This document shows positions 34,055 through 42,636 of a DNA stretch of 64,000 nt, piece by piece. The notes under the pieces are model-generated. The model was given only the letters and a program-made list of their open reading frames with translations, ran no database searches and was not told where the DNA came from. Source of the DNA: Oryzisolibacter sp. LB2S (GTDB lineage: Bacteria > Pseudomonadota > Gammaproteobacteria > Burkholderiales > Burkholderiaceae_C); contig NZ_CP160388.1 of NCBI RefSeq assembly GCF_040732315.1, forward strand, positions 466,001 through 530,000. The letters run 5' to 3'. Within the stretch, counting starts at the first letter, position 1, and each line of letters opens with the position of its first letter. The translations under genes were made by a program, and so were the position numbers.

Positions 34055-34990
34055 CTAATTGCCGGGTATTTTGTCAGAAAGAACGGGCGATTCCGTGCTG
34101 GCCGTGGGTGTCGTGGGCGGGGCGTTCCTGCTGCCCATCAGGCGTTCCTCGGCCTCGTGCGTGAGCACGGTGATGGTGATGCGCCGGTTTGTCGGTGCGC
34201 GCGGGTTGTCGGGCTCCAGCAGATCACTCGCAGCCAGGCCGACCACGCGGCCCAGCTTGTCATCGGGCATGCCCGCGGCCACGAGCTCGCGGCGCGAGGC
34301 ATTGGCCCGGTCGGCCGACAGCTCCCAGTTGCTGTAGCCGCGATCACCATTGCCATAGGGCGCGGCATCGGTGTGGCCGGCCAGGCTGATGCGGTTCTCG
34401 ACACCGCCCAGGGCCGCGCCGATCTCGCGCAATATGTCGCGCATATAGGGTTTGACCAGGGCGCTACCGCTGTCGAACATGGGGCGGTTCTGGTCGTCCA
34501 CGATCTGGATCTGCAGTCCGTCGGGCGTCACGTCGATGCGGATCTGCGAGCGGTATTCGTTCAGGCGCGGGTTTTCCGTGATCAGGGCATCGATCTTGGC
34601 CTGCAGCGTCCGGATGCGATGCGCGTCCTGCCGGGCGCGCTCGGCACGCACGGTGTCGATACTGCGCAGATTGCTCTGGCTCTCCGAGTCCGAACGGCGC
34701 ACCTGGCCATGCACCTTGGACAGGTCATTGCCGCCGCCGGGGATGATGCTGGAGCTGTTGCCCGCGCCATCTCCACCCTGCATCGAGACCTTCAGCGGCG
34801 AGGCAAAGTACGCCGCAATGCCCTGCAACTCTCCCTTGGCCGTGGAGCCCAGCAGCCACATCAGCAGAAAGAAGGCCATCATGGCCGTAACGAAGTCGGC
34901 GTAGGCAATCTTCCAGGCGCCACCATGGGCGGCGTGGCCGCCCTTCTTGATGCGCTTGATGATGATGGGCTGGAGCTTTTTCTCGGCCAT
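34055..34990 (-). CDS. motB: Flagellar motor stator protein MotB
   Basis: A 311-residue stator subunit. The single membrane helix near 28-50 (AYADFVTAMMAFFLLMWLLG) contains the proton-accepting D32. A plug and linker follow, then an OmpA-like peptidoglycan-binding domain (MFDSGSALVKPYMRDILREIGAAL, ISLAGHTDAAPYGNGDRGYSNWELSADRANASRRELVAAGM). The C-terminal tail is Pro/Thr-rich. It follows motA by 21 bases. Confidence 0.97.
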   Translation of the reverse strand: MAEKKLQPIIIKRIKKGGHAAHGGAWKIAYADFVTAMMAFFLLMWLLGSTAKGELQGIAAYFASPLKVSMQGGDGAGNSSSIIPGGGNDLSKVHGQVRRSDSESQSNLRSIDTVRAERARQDAHRIRTLQAKIDALITENPRLNEYRSQIRIDVTPDGLQIQIVDDQNRPMFDSGSALVKPYMRDILREIGAALGGVENRISLAGHTDAAPYGNGDRGYSNWELSADRANASRRELVAAGMPDDKLGRVVGLAASDLLEPDNPRAPTNRRITITVLTHEAEERLMGSRNAPPTTPTASTESPVLSDKIPGN

Positions 34991-35011
34991 GGTGTGCGTG
35001 GGCTGTGCGCC

Positions 35012-35872
35012 TTATTTCTTGCCCTTGACGTGGTTTTCCAGCTCGGAAAAGCTCGGCCGGTCGCCAGAGAACAGCACCTTGCGGCCGAACTCTATGGCCG
35101 TGGCGGGGTTGTAGCCCTGCATGCTGGCCAGCAGCGTGGACTTGATGCAGGCGAACTCCTTGCCCGCATCCTCGGCCTTCTGTTCCAGCAGCCCGGCCAG
35201 CGGCTCCACCACGCCATAGGCCAGCAGAATGCCCAGGAAGGTGCCCACCAGGGCAGAGGCAATCATGCCGCCCAGCACTGCCGGGGGCTGGCCCACCGAG
35301 CCCATGGTGTTCACCACGCCCAGCACCGCGGCCACGATGCCGAAGGCCGGCAGCGCGCCGGCCAGCCGCGTGAGTGCCGCCACGGGGGCGTGCGCCTCCT
35401 GGTGATGGGTTTCGATCTCGCTGTCCATCAGCGCCTCGATCTCGTGCGCGTTGAGGTTGCCCGAGACCATCATGCGCAGATAGTCGGTCGTGAACTCCAG
35501 CACATGGTGGTCTGTGCCCACGGTGGGGAATTTCTTGAAGATTTCCGAATCCTTGGGCGCGTCCACATCGGCCTCGATGGCCATCAGACCCTCCTTGCGC
35601 GCCTTCTGCAGGATCTCGTAGAGCATGGCCAGCAGCTCCATGTAGCGCGCCTTGGTGTACTTGCCGCCCTTGAGCAGCTGCGGCAGCGCCGCCATGGTGG
35701 CCTTGAGCACCTTGGGCTGGTTGTTCACCACGAAGGCGCCCGCGGCGGCACCGCCGATGGTGATCATCTCAAAGGGCAGCGCCTCCAGCACCACTTTGAT
35801 GTTGCCGCCATGGGCGACGAAGACGCCGAAGACGCAGCCGAAGGTGATGAGGTAGCCGAGGATGACGAACAT
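35012..35872 (-). CDS. motA: Flagellar motor stator protein MotA
   Basis: A 286-residue four-helix inner-membrane stator protein that conducts protons with MotB. It begins MFVILGYLITFGCVFGVFVAHGG and has the MotA-family segments PTVGTDHHVLEFTTDYLRMMVSGNLNAHEIEALMD and FGIVAAVLGVVNTMGSVGQPPAVLGGMIASALVGTFLGILLAYG. It is the first gene of the motA-motB-cheY-cheZ group. A longer frame adds 17 unlikely residues and is rejected. A weak sigma-28-like promoter lies about 70 bases upstream. flhDC, often found here in related bacteria, is absent. Confidence 0.97.
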   Translation of the reverse strand: MFVILGYLITFGCVFGVFVAHGGNIKVVLEALPFEMITIGGAAAGAFVVNNQPKVLKATMAALPQLLKGGKYTKARYMELLAMLYEILQKARKEGLMAIEADVDAPKDSEIFKKFPTVGTDHHVLEFTTDYLRMMVSGNLNAHEIEALMDSEIETHHQEAHAPVAALTRLAGALPAFGIVAAVLGVVNTMGSVGQPPAVLGGMIASALVGTFLGILLAYGVVEPLAGLLEQKAEDAGKEFACIKSTLLASMQGYNPATAIEFGRKVLFSGDRPSFSELENHVKGKK

Positions 35873-35942
35873 GCTGCGCAGTGACGATAGCTGGGAAGAG
35901 GCGATCAGCCGGGCGCAGCGCAATGCGATGTGCCTGGACTAT

Positions 35943-35969
35943 GTATCGGACTGTCTCAATAAAAATGAA
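35943..35969 (-). promoter_or_regulatory. Possible sigma-28 promoter of motA
   Basis: On the minus strand TTCATTTT-N11-TCCGATAC matches the sigma-28 consensus at 5 of 8 positions in the -35 and 6 of 8 in the -10, with the correct 11-base spacer, about 70 bases before the motA ATG. The whole motA-fliC gap (35873-36120) is visibly lower in GC and holds no gene that I can support. Confidence 0.35.
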
Positions 35970-36120
35970 ATGAAACTTGGCTGGCGGGTGGATTGCTGCA
36001 ACGACGTGGCGTCTGTTGACCGGGTGCCGCCCCTGGCATGTCGCTGCTTCCGCCAGTCCGACTTGAGGCGCATGTCAACGAGGCTGCTCAAACGGAGTGG
36101 ATGCCGTATCGGGAGGATGC

Positions 36121-37599
36121 TCAGCCTTTAAGCAGTGACAGCACGCCCTGCGGAATCTGGTTGGCCTGGGCCACCATGGCCGTGCCCGCCTGCTGCAGGA
36201 TCTGCGTGCGCGACAGGTTGGCCGTCTCCTGGGCGAAGTCCGCATCCTGGATGCGGCTGCGCGAGGCCGACATGTTCTCCGACGAGGTGTTCAGGTTGGC
36301 GATGGCGGTCTCAAAGCGCGCCTGCAGCGCGCCGAAGCTGGCGCGCTGGCCGTTCACGGCGGCCAGGGCCGAGTCGATGATCTTCAGCGCCTTGGTCGAG
36401 CCGTCGACGGTGGAGACGTCGATGGTGTTGACCGAGTTCAGTGTCGAGGCGCTGGCTGTCACCGGCGGTGTGCCCGTGAGGTTGCCGATCGAGAAGCCCT
36501 TGTCGGAGTTCATCTCCAGATAGCCGCGCGCCGTGGCGTAGCCGCCGGCGGGGGCGGCCGCAACGCCGGTGGCGAAGGTCGGCGTGCCCGAGGTCGCGGA
36601 GGCGGGGGCATTGTAGGCGCCCAGGGAGATAGTGTTGCCCGCCGCAGAATTGTTCTGGATCTGGATGTCTGCGCCCGTTTCGTTGATCAGGATCACGCCG
36701 TTGCCGCCCGCATTGAGCTTGGCCGTGATGCCGGTTTGCGACGACACGTCGTTGAAGGCCTTGATGCTTTCGGCCAGGCCGGCCGCCGTGGCGCCGGCGG
36801 CGCTCACGCTGAAGGTCACGTTGGCGGGCGTGCTGTTGTCGCCCATCACGGCCAGGGAGTACGAGCCGCTCGTGGCAAAGCCGGTCAGTTCGACCTGGTT
36901 GCGTGCGGTGGCGCTCACGCCCGTGGCCTCGGTCAGGGCATTGATCTTGGCGGCGGCAGTGGCCATGGTGTCGGTGTTCGACAAATTCACGGGCTTGGTC
37001 TGCAGACCGGCCACGTCGAACGTGCCCGTCAATGCCGTGGGCGTAGCGGTGGCAGTGACCGCGACCGGCGCGGATTGCTTGAGCTGCGTGCCATAGGTCG
37101 CGGTGCGGAAGTTGCCCGTGGTCGCCGTGATCGTCTGGTTGGCATTCGCCCCCACTTGGAAGGTGGCCGAGCCAAACGAACCGTCGAGCAGCTTCTGTCC
37201 GTTGAATTCCGTGGTCTGGGCCATGCGGTCGAGCTCGGACAGCAGCTGGCCCACCTCGGCCTGGATGGCCTTGCGGTCGCTGGCCGAGTTGGTGGCGTTG
37301 GCCGACTGCACGGCCAGCTCGCGCACGCGCTGCAATATGTTGCCTGCGCCGGCCAGTGCGCTCTCGGCCACCTGCGCCAGCGAGATGCCGTCGTTGGCAT
37401 TGCGCGCTGCCTGGTTCAGGCCGCGGATCTGGGCCGTGAAGCGCTCGGAGATCGCCAGACCGGCGGCATCGTCCTTGGCGCTGTTGATGCGCAGGCCCGA
37501 GGACAGGCGCTGGATGGAGGTGTTGAGCGAGTTCTGGCTCACGCCCAGGTTGCGCTGGGCGGTGAGCGAGGCGACGTTGGTATTGATCGTGGATGCCAT
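36121..37599 (-). CDS. fliC: Flagellin FliC, copy 1
   Basis: A 492-residue flagellin. The N-terminal D0/D1 region ([54 protein letters not shown], about 1-170) and the C-terminal region ([60 protein letters not shown], about 390-492) are the conserved helices; residues about 175-385 are the surface-exposed variable domain. AGGAG precedes the ATG. It is head to head with a second flagellin whose ends are nearly identical. A -10-like GCCGATGA lies 150 bases upstream, but a matching -35 is not clear, so its promoter strength is uncertain. Confidence 0.96.
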   Translation of the reverse strand: MASTINTNVASLTAQRNLGVSQNSLNTSIQRLSSGLRINSAKDDAAGLAISERFTAQIRGLNQAARNANDGISLAQVAESALAGAGNILQRVRELAVQSANATNSASDRKAIQAEVGQLLSELDRMAQTTEFNGQKLLDGSFGSATFQVGANANQTITATTGNFRTATYGTQLKQSAPVAVTATATPTALTGTFDVAGLQTKPVNLSNTDTMATAAAKINALTEATGVSATARNQVELTGFATSGSYSLAVMGDNSTPANVTFSVSAAGATAAGLAESIKAFNDVSSQTGITAKLNAGGNGVILINETGADIQIQNNSAAGNTISLGAYNAPASATSGTPTFATGVAAAPAGGYATARGYLEMNSDKGFSIGNLTGTPPVTASASTLNSVNTIDVSTVDGSTKALKIIDSALAAVNGQRASFGALQARFETAIANLNTSSENMSASRSRIQDADFAQETANLSRTQILQQAGTAMVAQANQIPQGVLSLLKG

Positions 37600-37938
37600 G
37601 GCGGATCTCCTGCGAGGCTGGGGTCGAACATCGGTGTCGGCACGGGCAGTGTTCTGCGGCCAACGGTTCGGGAACGATGGGGTGATTGTGGGTGGCCGTC
37701 GTCGGAGCGTTGCCTCGAAAAACGGCGCAAAAACAGCTCAATCCCTGGATTCATCGGCAGGGCCTAAAGTTTTTCCGGCGCGGCCCGAAAACACATGCAA
37801 CGGGCCGTTTGAAACAAGAAGTGACGGCCCGCCGTTCAACAGGCAGCCTGGGTGGGCACTGTGAACGCTGCGGCCAGACGGTTCTGGGCCCAGCTGGCGG
37901 CAACGCCGTATTCAGTCCAATCTTTCGGGAGATTTGCC
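37600..37938. other. Divergent flagellin intergenic region (339 bases)
   Basis: No gene is seen here. The region holds a strong sigma-28 promoter for copy 2 (37765-37791) and, on the other strand, a GCCGATGA -10-like element (37751-37758) for copy 1 without a convincing -35. The two elements are only 6 bases apart, and the resulting leaders would be of similar length (about 140-145 bases). Confidence 0.7.
37765..37791 (+). promoter_or_regulatory. Sigma-28 (FliA) promoter of flagellin copy 2
   Basis: TAAAGTTT (37765-37772), 11 bases, CCCGAAAA (37784-37791): the -35 is a perfect match and the -10 matches at 6 of 8 positions. Together with the flgM promoter it defines a local consensus TAAAGTYY-N11-NCCGAAAA. 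Confidence 0.85.
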
Positions 37939-39420
37939 ATGGCATCCACGATCAATACCAACGTCGCCTCGCTCACCGCCCAGCGCAACCTGGGCGTGAG
38001 CCAGAACTCGCTCAACACCTCCATTCAGCGCCTGTCCTCGGGTCTGCGTATCAACAGCGCCAAGGACGATGCCGCCGGTCTGGCGATCTCGGAGCGCTTC
38101 ACGAGCCAGATTCGCGGCCTGAACCAGGCCGTGCGCAATGCCAACGACGGCATCTCGCTGGCGCAGACGGCCGAAGGCGCGCTCAAGAGCTCGGGCGACA
38201 TCCTGCAGCGCGTGCGCGAGCTGGCCGTGCAGTCGGCCAACGCCACCAACTCTGCCAGCGACCGCAAGGCCATCCAGGCCGAGGTGGGCCAGCTGCTGTC
38301 GGAAATGGACCGCATCGCCCAGACCACGGAGTTCAACGGCCAGAAGCTGCTCGACGGCTCGTTTGGCTCGGCCACCTTCCAGGTGGGGGCGAACGCCAAT
38401 CAGACGATTACGGCGACGACGGGCAACTTCCGCACCACCACCTATGGTGCGCAACTTATGCAGTCCAAAGGGCAGGCAGTGAAGGATGCCACCGCAGGTA
38501 CTGCAGTTGCACCCGCGATAGGTACTTCTGTCGATATCAATGGCCTGGAGAAGGCAACGGTGACGCTAGGGGCCAATGACAGCGCCGCGCAGGTGGCGGC
38601 CAAAGTGAATGCGCAGGCAGACAAGACGGGCGTCACGGCATCGGCTCGCAATGTGTCGCAACTGTCGGCTCTAGCAGCGGGTGAGTCCTATTCGTTGGCA
38701 ATTACCTCCAGTAACACAACGGCGGCTAATGTGACTTTCAGCGTTTCTGCTGCGGGAGGTTTGGATGAAGCAGTGAAGGCGATCAACGATGTGTCGTCTA
38801 AAACTGGCGTTACTGCCAAGCTGGACAACGGCAAGATAACGCTGACAAATGAGGCAGGGGACAACATTCGGTTGGTGAACAACTCTGCGAATGCGGCGGC
38901 TACGTTTTCCCTTGCGGCCGCTGATGCCTCTCAGGCAAGCGGCTTCGGAGCCGCGCAAACGGGCATTGCGATTGGGGGGTTTGGTGCAACCACCATGGGC
39001 ACGGTGGAGCTGAGTTCCGACAAGGGCTTCAGCACCGCGGTGGCTACACCTGCCACGGCGCCAGCGGTGGATGTATTCCCCGGCACGTCGGCCGCGTCTA
39101 AGCTGAACTCGGTTAACCAGATCGACGTCTCGACGGTGGACGGCTCCACCAAGGCCCTGAAGATCATCGACTCGGCCCTGGCCGCCGTGAACAGCCAGCG
39201 TGCCAGCTTCGGTGCCCTGCAGTCGCGCTTTGAGACCGCGGTGAACAACCTGCAGACCTCGGGCGAGAACATGTCGGCCTCGCGCAGCCGCATCCAGGAT
39301 GCGGATTTCGCCTCCGAGACCGCCAACCTGTCGCGCACCCAGATCCTGCAGCAGGCCGGCACCGCCATGGTGGCCCAGGCCAACCAGCTGCCCCAGGGCG
39401 TGCTGTCGCTGCTGCGTTGA
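37939..39420 (+). CDS. fliC: Flagellin FliC, copy 2
   Basis: A 493-residue flagellin. Its N-terminal 160 residues and C-terminal 100 residues are almost the same as copy 1, down to long identical DNA stretches, while the centre (about 175-385) is unrelated or only distantly related to copy 1. The bases at about 38460-39080 are lower in GC and use codons (for example ACA, GTT, AAT) that are rare in neighbouring genes. GGGAG precedes the ATG; a longer frame adding 29 residues runs into the leader and is rejected. It has the clearest sigma-28 promoter in the window and is therefore probably strongly expressed. Confidence 0.96.
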   Translation: MASTINTNVASLTAQRNLGVSQNSLNTSIQRLSSGLRINSAKDDAAGLAISERFTSQIRGLNQAVRNANDGISLAQTAEGALKSSGDILQRVRELAVQSANATNSASDRKAIQAEVGQLLSEMDRIAQTTEFNGQKLLDGSFGSATFQVGANANQTITATTGNFRTTTYGAQLMQSKGQAVKDATAGTAVAPAIGTSVDINGLEKATVTLGANDSAAQVAAKVNAQADKTGVTASARNVSQLSALAAGESYSLAITSSNTTAANVTFSVSAAGGLDEAVKAINDVSSKTGVTAKLDNGKITLTNEAGDNIRLVNNSANAAATFSLAAADASQASGFGAAQTGIAIGGFGATTMGTVELSSDKGFSTAVATPATAPAVDVFPGTSAASKLNSVNQIDVSTVDGSTKALKIIDSALAAVNSQRASFGALQSRFETAVNNLQTSGENMSASRSRIQDADFASETANLSRTQILQQAGTAMVAQANQLPQGVLSLLR

Positions 39421-39429
39421 TGCGGCAAA

Positions 39430-39464
39430 GGGGGCGGCGGCGTGGCGGCTGCCCCCATGGTTTT
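39430..39464 (+). terminator. Possible terminator after flagellin copy 2
   Basis: GGGGGCGGC and GCTGCCCCC form a 9-bp stem (one G-T pair) followed by ATGGTTTTG. The T tract is short and offset, so termination may be partial. Confidence 0.4.
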
Positions 39465-39648
39465 GTAGGCGCGGCGGCGGGTGCTCTCGTCGCCGCGTTT
39501 GCCATTCAGGAATCGAAGACCCGCAGCCAGGGGGAACGCCGGGGATTGGCGGCTTTCTGTCTCGCTTTTCGGCGCCATGCCATGGCCTTGGGCGCCGGAC
39601 AATCTTGGGTGTCATGCGATGGTGCGGACACAGACACGGAGGTAGCAC

Positions 39649-41091
39649 ATGGCCAGTTTTTCATCCATCGGCATCGGTTTGGGCGGCGGCGTGGACGTGA
39701 ATGCGCTCATCAAGGCCTCGGTGGATGCGGTCAAGCTGCCCATCACCAAGACCGGCGGCCTGCAGCAGCAGGCGGCACTGACCAACTCCAAGGTGTCTGC
39801 CTTCGGAAACTTCAAATCGCTGGTGTCGACGCTGGCCGATGCGGCCGGCAAGCTGACCAGTGTCACGGGTTGGAACGGGGTGAAGGCCTCGTCCTCCAAC
39901 GCCGAGTCCGTCTCCGTCAGTGCCGTGGGTGGCGCGGCCGCCACGTCCTTCAGCGTGCAGGTGCAGAACCTCGCGTCGGCGCAGTCCTCGATGTCAGCGT
40001 CGCTGCAGCCGGCCAAGCAGCCCGTGGGTGCGGGCACGCTGACGGTGCAAGTCGGCAGCTGGGCGGGTGAGCCAAAGACCTTTGCCGCGGGCAGCGCCGC
40101 CGCCGTGAACATAGAGGTCAGCGCTACGGATACCCTGTCAGACGTGGCGAGCAAGATCAATGGTGCCAAGGCCGGTGTGACCGCCACCGTGCTCAACGAC
40201 GGCACCGGTGAGCGTCTGCTGCTGCGCAGCAACGCCACGGGCGAGGCTGCGGGCTACAGCTTGAGCGTGACTGACGCCGATGGCGACAATGGTGACGCTG
40301 CCGGCCTTTCGCGCCTGGTGACGGGCGGCAGCACCGAATATGCGAAGAACGCCAGCGCCACGGTCAATGGCATTGCCGTGAGCTCGCAGACCAACGCCTT
40401 TGCCGACGCGGTGGCGGGAGTGACCTTTACCGCGACCAGGGTGACGACCGAGCCGGTGACCATCACCGTGCAGAAGGATGACTCGGCGGTCAAGAAGAAT
40501 GTCGAGGCCTTTGTGGCGGCCTACAACGCGGTCAACAGCGCCTTGAACGAATCCATGAAGTACGACAAGGAGACTCAGACCGCGGGCCTGCTGCAGGGTG
40601 ACTCCACAGTTTCGGCGCTGCAGAACACGCTGCGCCTGGCACTGCAGTCGGTCAATGAGTCTGGCGCTTTGCGCAACCTGTCGGCCGTGGGTGTGGTGTC
40701 GGCGGGTGGCCTGGGCTCGGGCAATGTGAGCCCTGATGGCTCGCTGGAGCTTGATGTGACCAAGTTCAACAAGGCCATGGAAGACCCCGACGCGGTCAAG
40801 GAGTTCTTTCGAGGCTCCGATGACGGCGGCAGCAACGACGGCTTTGCCGAGAAGTTCAAGGCCATGACGGACAAGCTGCTGGCCAGCGATGGCTTCTTTG
40901 CCACCAAGACCAAGACCTATGAGAGCGCGCTCAAGGTCAACGCCAGGGAAATCGAGCGCATCACGGACCGTGCCGAGCGCCTGGAGAAGAGCCTCACGCA
41001 GCGCTACACGGCCCTGGATACCAAGATGGCGTCGCTCAACGCCCTCAATTCCTACATCTCGCAGCAGGTGACGACCTGGAACAAGTCCTAG
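39649..41091 (+). CDS. fliD: Flagellar filament cap protein FliD (HAP2)
   Basis: A 480-residue cap protein that sits at the filament tip and guides flagellin folding. The N-terminus (MASFSSIGIGLGGGVDVNALIKASVDAVKLPI) and the C-terminus (YESALKVNAREIERITDRAERLEKSLTQRYTALDTKMASLNALNSYISQQVTTWNKS) are the conserved helical ends; the centre has two beta domains. A GGAGG ribosome site precedes the ATG. The 228 bases upstream of fliD hold a hairpin after fliC and a GACAAT hexamer with only a weak FlhDC-like match. Confidence 0.96.
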   Translation: MASFSSIGIGLGGGVDVNALIKASVDAVKLPITKTGGLQQQAALTNSKVSAFGNFKSLVSTLADAAGKLTSVTGWNGVKASSSNAESVSVSAVGGAAATSFSVQVQNLASAQSSMSASLQPAKQPVGAGTLTVQVGSWAGEPKTFAAGSAAAVNIEVSATDTLSDVASKINGAKAGVTATVLNDGTGERLLLRSNATGEAAGYSLSVTDADGDNGDAAGLSRLVTGGSTEYAKNASATVNGIAVSSQTNAFADAVAGVTFTATRVTTEPVTITVQKDDSAVKKNVEAFVAAYNAVNSALNESMKYDKETQTAGLLQGDSTVSALQNTLRLALQSVNESGALRNLSAVGVVSAGGLGSGNVSPDGSLELDVTKFNKAMEDPDAVKEFFRGSDDGGSNDGFAEKFKAMTDKLLASDGFFATKTKTYESALKVNAREIERITDRAERLEKSLTQRYTALDTKMASLNALNSYISQQVTTWNKS

Positions 41092-41160
41092 CGAGGGCCT
41101 TCAGTTTGACGGCGTACTGCCGATAAATTGAACACCAAGCCAAGCCCAAGGATCAACGCC

Positions 41161-41601
41161 ATGTTCACCGCCATGAATCCCCGTGCCGCGTCGGCCTACC
41201 AGCGCATCAACATCGAAACCAGCATGCGCAGCTTTGATCAGCACCAACTGGTCAGTCTGTTGTATGAAGGTGTGCTGGGTGCCATTGCCAACGCCCGCGG
41301 CGCGCTCGCGCGCGGTGACGTGGCAGCCAAGTGCAACGGCATTGCCAAGGCCGTGCGCATTCTGGAGGAAGGTCTGATGACGGCGCTGGACCGCAAGGCA
41401 GGCGGCGCGTTGGCGGAAAACCTGGGCGCGGTGTATGAATACTGTCTGGCTCGCCTTATCCAGGCGAATGTGCGCAATGACGATGCCATGCTGCAGGAGG
41501 TGGCGCGACTGATCGCTCCCATTGCGCAGGGTTGGAACGAAATGAAGAACGGCAACGCTGCCGCCAACGAAGTGGCGCAGCCCGCGCTGATGGAGGCCTG
41601 A
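41161..41601 (+). CDS. fliS: Flagellin chaperone FliS
   Basis: A 146-residue helical export chaperone that binds the C-terminus of flagellin. Conserved segments are AYQRINIETSMRSFDQHQLVSLLYEGVLGAIANARGALARGD, AVRILEEGLMTALDRKAGGALAENLGAVYEYCLARLIQAN. The ATG at 41161 with AAGGA upstream is preferred over an earlier TTG. It lies 69 bases after fliD and 2 bases before fliT, so the three genes form one operon. Confidence 0.96.
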   Translation: MFTAMNPRAASAYQRINIETSMRSFDQHQLVSLLYEGVLGAIANARGALARGDVAAKCNGIAKAVRILEEGLMTALDRKAGGALAENLGAVYEYCLARLIQANVRNDDAMLQEVARLIAPIAQGWNEMKNGNAAANEVAQPALMEA

Positions 41602-41603
41602 GA

Positions 41604-41903
41604 ATGCCCGAGATGCTGATCGACTACTACAAGGCCATAGAGAGCAGCAGCGCCCGCATGCTGGAGGCCGCGCGCCTCAAGGACTGGGACGAGGTGATGC
41701 GCTGCGAGGGCGCCTGTGCGGTGCTCATCGAACAGCTGCGCTACCAGTCTCGGCAGCAGCAGCTGGAGCCCGAGCAGCGCAAGGAGAAGGCGCGCATCAT
41801 GCAGCGCATACTGCGCAACGATGCGCAGATCCGCATCCTTGCCGAGCCCTGGATGGCGCAGTTCGAGCAACGGTTTGAAGGGCAGCTGCAGGTGATGCAC
41901 TGA
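41604..41903 (+). CDS. fliT: Flagellar chaperone FliT
   Basis: A 99-residue helical protein, MPEMLIDYYKAIESSSARMLEAARLKDWDEVMRCEGACAVLIEQLRYQ-like, with the FliT pattern YxxIxxxSxxMLxAARxxDWDxVxxxExxC. FliT is the export chaperone of FliD and in enterics also inhibits FlhDC. It begins 2 bases after the fliS stop and is followed by a strong terminator. The third helix ends in MAQFEQRFEGQLQVMH. Confidence 0.9.
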   Translation: MPEMLIDYYKAIESSSARMLEAARLKDWDEVMRCEGACAVLIEQLRYQSRQQQLEPEQRKEKARIMQRILRNDAQIRILAEPWMAQFEQRFEGQLQVMH

Positions 41904-41952
41904 AGTACCTGCCGCGGCGTGGTGGTGCCGCGTGGACGAGTCCAAGGCTGGG

Positions 41953-41983
41953 GGCCGGCACCGTGAGGTGGCCGGCCTTTTTT
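41953..41983 (+). terminator. Rho-independent terminator of fliD-fliS-fliT
   Basis: GGCCGGCACC and GGTGGCCGGCC pair with one bulged base around a 4-base loop, followed directly by six T residues. This is the clearest intrinsic terminator in the window. Confidence 0.85.
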
Positions 41984-42048
41984 CTTTGTCGTGCCCGGTT
42001 CCTGGGATGTGACAGCGCCTGTGCTCCGGGTGGCAGTACCTACAGGCA

Positions 42049-42094
42049 AAATATGGTTGCAGCGCTTATGAATAAAGCGCTGGCAGCTATAAAA
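42049..42094 (+). repeat. Dispersed repeat between fliT and fliE
   Basis: GCAGCGCTT (with AGCGCTT at 42061-42067), seven loop bases, then AAGCGCTGGCAGCTATAAAA. The 7-bp hairpin AGCGCTT/AAGCGCT and the right end match the copy in the flg operon. It follows the fliT terminator and precedes the convergent fliE stop. Confidence 0.65.
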
Positions 42095-42148
42095 ATAAGT
42101 GTGTTGAAGTGGCTTCTGCAGCCCGCGCGGCGATGGCGGCGGCCGGAC

Positions 42149-42460
42149 TCAGACCTGCATGTTCATGATGTCGGTATAGGCCTGCACCATGCGGTTGCGC
42201 ACGTGCAGCGTGGCCTGGAAGCCGATCTGCGCCTTTTGCACGGCGACCATGGTCTCCTCGATGCTCACCCTGGGGTTTTCCAGCTGCACCTCGCGCTGCA
42301 GGCCGCTGGCCTGTTCCTGGGCGGCGCTGACCGCCTGCAGGGCGTTCCTGAAGGCGGTGGAGAAGCCCACCTCCTGCGCGGCCGGCTGCGGCGCCATGAC
42401 GCGGCGGGCCAACTCGGTGCCGGTCAGTGGGTTCGGGGTGCTGGAGATGCGCAGGTCCAT
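42149..42460 (-). CDS. fliE: Flagellar MS-ring/rod junction protein FliE
   Basis: A 103-residue protein linking the MS ring to the rod. The C-terminal part is conserved: GFSTAFRNALQAVSAAQEQASGLQREVQLENPRVSIEETMVAVQKAQIGFQATLHVRNRMVQAYTDIMNMQV. The start MDLRISSTPNPLTG is chosen by size. It is divergent from fliF and lies alone on the minus strand. The 176 bases between fliE and fliF contain a candidate shared FlhDC-type promoter. Confidence 0.95.
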   Translation of the reverse strand: MDLRISSTPNPLTGTELARRVMAPQPAAQEVGFSTAFRNALQAVSAAQEQASGLQREVQLENPRVSIEETMVAVQKAQIGFQATLHVRNRMVQAYTDIMNMQV

Positions 42461-42492
42461 GGTGAATCGGGCAGGGGTTGCAGGATGCAGCG

Positions 42493-42584
42493 ATCGTAGG
42501 CATCCGGGGCCGTGCCAGATGGGGGAAATGATGGCCAAAGGGGCGGCTTATCCACCGAACGGGCGCGGGGGGGACTTCAATAAT
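42493..42584. promoter_or_regulatory. Divergent fliE/fliF promoter with FlhD4C2-like box
   Basis: A box at 42517-42559 (GATGG-N2-AAATGATG in its better left half) agrees with the FlhDC consensus at about 17 of 26 positions. AATAAT (42579-42584) lies 19 bases to the fliF side, and TACGAT (42493-42498, minus strand) lies 18 bases to the fliE side, the same geometry as at flgA/flgB. The right half is weak. Confidence 0.4.
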
Positions 42585-42636
42585 CGCCGCAGCGCCAGAG
42601 TCCCGTCTGGCGACCGCCCTTTTGTGGAAGAGCCCG

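Noticed and set aside
35873..36120. Possible remnant of flhDC between motA and flagellin copy 1
   Set aside because: The region is AT-richer, but no frame resembles FlhD or FlhC; only a weak motA promoter can be supported.
37751..37777. A full sigma-28 promoter for flagellin copy 1
   Set aside because: The -10 is good (GCCGATGA) but the -35 at the correct distance matches at only one of eight positions, so it is noted only as a -10-like element.
39540..39603. A fifth FlhDC box before fliD
   Set aside because: AACGC and CGCTTTTC are present near a GACAAT, but the spacers needed do not fit together, and the AAATARCG half is poor.
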